Part shown: one piece after another, positions 33,095-35,804 of the stretch
Layout of the letters: each line of letters begins with the position of its first letter
Numbering within the stretch: position 1 is the stretch's first letter
Assembly (NCBI RefSeq): GCF_041521385.1
Contig: NZ_CP168006.1
Coordinates: forward strand, 2,320,126 to 2,355,929
DNA: 35,804 bases
Direction: 5' to 3'
Source: Alcaligenes faecalis
GTDB lineage: Bacteria > Pseudomonadota > Gammaproteobacteria > Burkholderiales > Burkholderiaceae_B
Program-made: the position numbers and the translations under genes
Notes under the pieces: generated by a model
The model's database searches: none
Told to the model about the DNA's origin: nothing
Seen by the model: only the letters and a program-made list of their open reading frames with translations

Positions 33095-34132
33095 ATGCGT
33101 GTTTTCAAAAAATTGGCCTTGAGCCTGGGCCTGGCTACCGCCGCCCTGGCACCGACCTTGCCTTCGGTTGCTGCCGAAGTCACAACCTTGCGTTTTTCGC
33201 AGTGGATGCCGCCCGGTCACTTTATCGTGACCAATATGTTCGAGCCCTGGGCCCAGGAAGTGGAGAAGGTGACAGAGGGCCGCGTCAAGGTCGAGTTCAT
33301 CAATGCTTTGGGCAAACCCCAGGCTCACCTGGATCTGGTCCGTAACGGCATTGCGGATCTGGGCATGTCGGTACACAGCTACACCGCCAATCGTTTCCCT
33401 TTGATTGAATTTGCCGAATTGCCTTTCACAACGGATGACGGCGGCGTCAACTCGGTTGCCTACTGGCGTACCTATGAAAAGTTCATGATGGATGCCAACG
33501 AGCACAAAGGCGTGAAACTGCTGGGCATGTGGACCAGTCCCGCAACGGTGATTTTTACTAGCAAGGAAGATGTGCAAAGCGTTGAGGATCTGGATGGCCA
33601 GAAGTTGCGCTCTCCCAGCCCGCTGTTCGATGCCATCGGCAAGGCTTTGGGTATTGTGACGGTGAATGCGCCCGCCTCAGACAGCTACGAAATGCTGTCG
33701 CGTGGTGTGATTGACGGCATGTATTTTCAGTACGACCAGTTGGATAACTGGAAGCTGGACAAGCTGATCAAAACGGCGGTTTCTGTTCCTGGCGGGTTTG
33801 GTAAATCCAGTCAGTACCTGTTCATGAACGAGCGTAAATGGAAGAGCCTGTCCGAAGCCGATCGTGCGGCTATCGAGAAGATCAGTGGCGAGTGGATTGC
33901 CAACGATTTTGGTTCCAAGTGGCAAGCGGCTGAGCAGCAAGCCATTGAGAAGCACACGGCTGCGGGTCTGAAGACGCTGCGTATCGAAGGTGAGGCGGGT
34001 GACAAGCTCAAGGAGCGTTTGGCCTTTGTGGAAGAGGACTGGATCAAGGCCGCAGACAAGAAGGGCGTAGACGGCAAAGCCGCTCTGGCCTACTTCCGCG
34101 AGCAGATCAAAGAGCTGAGTGCTGCCAAGTAA
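33095..34132 (+). CDS. TRAP transporter substrate-binding protein (DctP type)
   Basis: The 345-residue protein has a signal peptide of about 27 residues ending VAA-EVTT. The mature part has the DctP/DctP-like fold: LRFSQWMPPGHFIVTNMFEPWAQEVEKVTEGRVKVEF, then GIADLGMSVHSYTANRFPL, and the ligand-contact segment DLDGQKLRSPSPLFDAIGKALG, where the Arg usually pairs with the substrate carboxylate. It works in the periplasm with the DctQM permease encoded upstream. GAGGAG precedes the ATG. The ligand is an organic anion of unknown kind; aromatic or keto acids are possible given the neighbouring island. Confidence 0.93.
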   Translation: MRVFKKLALSLGLATAALAPTLPSVAAEVTTLRFSQWMPPGHFIVTNMFEPWAQEVEKVTEGRVKVEFINALGKPQAHLDLVRNGIADLGMSVHSYTANRFPLIEFAELPFTTDDGGVNSVAYWRTYEKFMMDANEHKGVKLLGMWTSPATVIFTSKEDVQSVEDLDGQKLRSPSPLFDAIGKALGIVTVNAPASDSYEMLSRGVIDGMYFQYDQLDNWKLDKLIKTAVSVPGGFGKSSQYLFMNERKWKSLSEADRAAIEKISGEWIANDFGSKWQAAEQQAIEKHTAAGLKTLRIEGEAGDKLKERLAFVEEDWIKAADKKGVDGKAALAYFREQIKELSAAK

Positions 34133-34162
34133 TCTGCAGCAAGAGACACACTACAGTTTTGG

Positions 34163-34196
34163 CCCCGTGCTCCTTTGGGAGGGCGGGGTTTTTTTT
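34163..34196 (+). terminator. Rho-independent terminator after dctP
   Basis: CCCCG (34163-34167) and CGGGG (34184-34188), with an inner CTCC/GGAG stem and a TTTG loop, are followed by a run of eight T. It ends the TRAP operon. Confidence 0.87.
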
Positions 34197-34378
34197 GGGG
34201 CTTATGCCGTGGGGTCAGAGGATAGGAAATTGAGTTGTGGCTTCAGCTCTGGTCGTCGTTTGTCTCTGTAAAATCGCCGCTTCAGGCCCCGGGGGGCTGG
34301 CAGGGCTGACCACTTGCCGGTGCTGCGCACCGGTGCCCTGGTCAAGAGAGAGCGACGGGCGCATCCTGAACTCGCCGG
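34197..34378. other. Gene-free stretch with an imperfect palindrome
   Basis: I see no gene here; short frames lack a ribosome binding site or family similarity. The main structure is at 34307-34344: TGACCA and TGGTCA enclose a perfect CCGGTGC (34317-34323), TGC loop, GCACCGG (34327-34333) hairpin. It lies about 50 bp from the IS end and has no T tract. Confidence 0.5.
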
Positions 34379-34393
34379 GTACTTGGTCCCCCG
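34379..34393. other. Left part of the IS target palindrome
   Basis: GTACTTGGTCC at 34379-34389 plus CCC and G at 34390-34393 flank the element. The matching arm GACCAAGTAC lies at 35788-35797 on the other side. Joined, they form an 11-bp stem with a 3-nt loop. Confidence 0.75.
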
Positions 34394-34396
34394 TAC

Positions 34397-34408
34397 ATGG
34401 ACGCCCCT
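34397..34408 (+). repeat. IS1111-type subterminal inverted repeat (transposase 3' side)
   Basis: ATGGACGCCCCT, the exact inverted partner of 35769-35780, at the transposase 3' side of the element. Confidence 0.88.
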
Positions 34409-34669
34409 GTTTTGCCAAGCACTCACTTCATGTTGGACAGTGGGTCGAGATTGCACCCGTACATTCGGACTTGATTGCCGCGTCAGCGGCGGTCCCTGAT
34501 GGGTTTTGCTGGTTGGTGCCTCAATCGGACCAGCGCACTGCGTTGTGCCTGGGGGACATCGGGTTTAACCAACCACGGTCTGACCTATCTTGCCATCATG
34601 TCGTGCTTGCCTGAGCAATCGGGGGAAGGGTTAATAGTGGTTTTTAAAGGGGAGCTCAGTTCAGCCTGA
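34409..34669 (-). ncRNA. Candidate guide RNA (seekRNA/bridge RNA type) region of the IS
   Basis: The 261 bp between the transposase stop and the inverted repeat carry no gene. IS1111-group elements are reported to encode their targeting RNA downstream of the transposase, which is this place. Several hairpins are visible: GCCGC, GTCA, GCGGC at 34477-34490, extended by GGAC/GTCC, and GCTGGT (34508-34513) with ACCAGC (34529-34534). RNA boundaries and the guide loops cannot be set from this one copy. Confidence 0.5.
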
Positions 34670-35698
34670 CTATGAGCCGTCAGGCGTATAGTCAGGCTGG
34701 AAGGTTCGTTGATTGGCCAGTAACGCCCAGACGATACGGGCATTTTTGTTGGCTAATGCAACCGCCGCTACGTTGGTGTGAGATCGCTGCAAGAGTCGTT
34801 GTAGCCAACCGGTGGGCTCTGCGGCTTGCCGCGCACGATAGATTACCGCTCGAGCGCCATGAATTAACAAGGTACGCAGATATTGATCTCCTCGTTTGCT
34901 GATTCCCAGGAGCACGGACTTGCCACCACTGGAGTGCTGCTTGGGCACTAAGCCTAGCCACGCGGCTAACTGTCGGCCATTGGTGAAGTTTTTGGCATCG
35001 CCGATCGTGGCAACCAAGGCACTGGCGGTGATCGGGCCAATGCCCGCAATTTTCTCAAGTCGGCAGCTCGCTTCATTGGCCTTATGCCAGGCTTTAATCT
35101 GCCGCTCCAACTCATGGACCTGTTTATCCAGTTCTTTTAAGTGATCCAGGAGCCGGAGTATGAGTAATCGAAATGAGCCTGTCAGCTCCTGATTCGCCTG
35201 CTCGAGTAGCGCAGGGACACGTGTATGCAGGTGAGAGATTCCCTGTGGGACGATCAGCCCGAACTCAGCCAGCAATCCGCGGATCTGATTGGCCTGTGCG
35301 GTCCGTGCCCGTACGAACCCTTGTCGAGCCCGGTGCAAGGCCAAGACGGACTGTTGTTCGATATTTTTGATCGGTACAAACCGCATGTTAGGCCGAGCCA
35401 CTGCCTCGCAGATGGCTTCGGCATCAGCAGCATCGTTCTTGTTGGTTTTAACGTAGGGTTTAACAAACTGAGGGGCAATCAAGCGTACGGTATGTCCGAA
35501 CGATTCTAATTTACGGGCCCAATGATGCGCACTGCCACATGCTTCCATGCCAATAAGGCAGACCGGTAAGGTAGCGAAGAACGTGGCCATCTGGTCGCGT
35601 TTGAGCTGTTTTCTTAATACGGTTTGGCCTTGTTCATCAACGCCGTGCAGTTGAAAAACGTGCTTTGCCAGATCGATACCCAGTGTCGTAATCTTCAT
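34670..35698 (-). CDS. IS110 family transposase (DEDD recombinase), IS1111 group
   Basis: The full-length 342-residue recombinase has the RuvC-like DEDD domain at the N terminus: Asp9 in GIDLAKHVFQLHGVDE, Glu52 in GMEACGSAHHWAR, and Asp89/Asp92 in KNDAADAEAI. A coiled-coil stretch follows at about 180-210. The C-terminal Transposase_20 domain has LEKIAGIGPITASALVATIGDAKNF and WLGLVPKQHSSGGKSVLLGISKRGD, with Ser256/Ser257 as the likely catalytic serine. The reading frame is intact and both element ends are present, so the element may be active. It is encoded opposite to the TRAP operon and its stop lies 262 bp from the inner edge of the repeat. Confidence 0.95.
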   Translation of the reverse strand: MKITTLGIDLAKHVFQLHGVDEQGQTVLRKQLKRDQMATFFATLPVCLIGMEACGSAHHWARKLESFGHTVRLIAPQFVKPYVKTNKNDAADAEAICEAVARPNMRFVPIKNIEQQSVLALHRARQGFVRARTAQANQIRGLLAEFGLIVPQGISHLHTRVPALLEQANQELTGSFRLLILRLLDHLKELDKQVHELERQIKAWHKANEASCRLEKIAGIGPITASALVATIGDAKNFTNGRQLAAWLGLVPKQHSSGGKSVLLGISKRGDQYLRTLLIHGARAVIYRARQAAEPTGWLQRLLQRSHTNVAAVALANKNARIVWALLANQRTFQPDYTPDGS

Positions 35699-35768
35699 GA
35701 TGGACGCCTCGCTCGGTTCAAGTGGTTGGTGCTACGCCCACTTTGGCACATAGGATGCCGGTGCGGGT

Positions 35769-35780
35769 AGGGGCGTCCAT
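35769..35780 (-). repeat. IS1111-type subterminal inverted repeat (transposase 5' side)
   Basis: On the minus strand this reads ATGGACGCCCCT, identical to 34397-34408. It is followed outward by seven bases, then the palindrome arm GACCAAGTAC. Confidence 0.88.
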
Positions 35781-35804
35781 CCCATTGGACCAAGTACAAG
35801 CGCC

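Larger units (their letters stand above)
34394..35787 (-). mobile_element. IS110-family insertion sequence, IS1111 group
   Basis: The transposase gene is flanked by a 12-bp inverted repeat, ATGGACGCCCCT, at 34397-34408 and as its complement at 35769-35780. The IS1111 group is known for subterminal repeats with about 3 bp outside on the transposase 3' side and 7 bp on the 5' side; that rule gives ends at 34394 and 35787 and a length of 1394 bp, normal for the group. With these ends the restored target is GTACTTGGTCC, CCC, GGACCAAGTAC, a perfect palindrome. No direct target duplication is seen, as expected. The left end of the element, in transposase orientation, is at the right of the window. 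Confidence 0.83.

Noticed and set aside
34307..34344. Terminator of the TRAP operon at the GC-rich palindrome
   Set aside because: A better terminator with a T tract lies at 34163-34196, and this hairpin has no T run.
34237..34614. Small open frame between dctP and the IS transposase
   Set aside because: It crosses the IS end at 34394 and the palindrome, lacks a ribosome binding site, and has no family similarity.

Overview
The window looks like the chromosome of a betaproteobacterium of the Burkholderiales, most likely family Alcaligenaceae (Alcaligenes or a relative). The clues are two Bug/TctC-type periplasmic binding proteins, a TRAP transporter, moderately high GC, and dense CoA-dependent aromatic catabolism with MarR and IclR regulators. 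The genus is an inference from gene content only.

Layout. Positions 1-490 hold the 3' end of a CobW-type GTPase gene whose linker is a (CAGCAA)n microsatellite. Positions 665-9146 are mixed accessory metabolism: a Bug binding protein, an MFS transporter with an N-terminal monooxygenase-like (ABM) domain, a glutathione S-transferase, a 5'-nucleotidase, and an IclR regulator divergent from a sulfatase plus Bug pair. Positions 9365-28893 are one large catabolic island. It holds MarR regulators, an IorAB-type 2-oxoacid:ferredoxin oxidoreductase, a hot-dog thioesterase, a fused aryl-CoA 5-hydroxylase/reductase, a gentisate-type ring-cleaving cupin, an FAH-family hydrolase, a nitrilase and a cyclase-family (isatin hydrolase/KynB-like) hydrolase. 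A second operon adds a complete Rieske oxygenase (reductase, alpha, beta), an acyl-CoA ligase, a thiolase-like protein with its DUF35 partner, and an SDR. Positions 28932-30862 are a MerR/MFS efflux pair, 31170-34132 a TRAP transporter, and 34394-35787 an IS110-family element of the IS1111 group.

How the island could work together (inference). The enzymes fit an aerobic route for indole-3-acetate. Rieske oxygenase and SDR would give dioxindole-3-acetate, and the ligase its CoA thioester. The thiolase-like protein lacks the catalytic Cys, so with DUF35 it could act as a retro-aldolase releasing isatin and acetyl-CoA. The cyclase-family hydrolase would open isatin to isatinate (2-aminophenylglyoxylate). 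The IorAB-like enzyme would decarboxylate that 2-oxoacid to 2-aminobenzoyl-CoA. The fused hydroxylase, thioesterase, cupin dioxygenase and FAH hydrolase would finish through 5-hydroxyanthranilate (or gentisate). The nitrilase could feed in indole-3-acetonitrile. A salicylyl-CoA/gentisate route for a hydroxyaryl substrate is the main alternative.

Four 18-bp sites of the form ATATTY-N6-RAATAT (two exact, two with one deviation) lie upstream of iorAB, the second marR, the hydroxylase operon and the Rieske operon. They suggest that the island is one regulon. The IS1111-type element appears to have inserted in the loop of a perfect 11-bp stem palindrome, and its non-coding 3' region is a candidate guide RNA.
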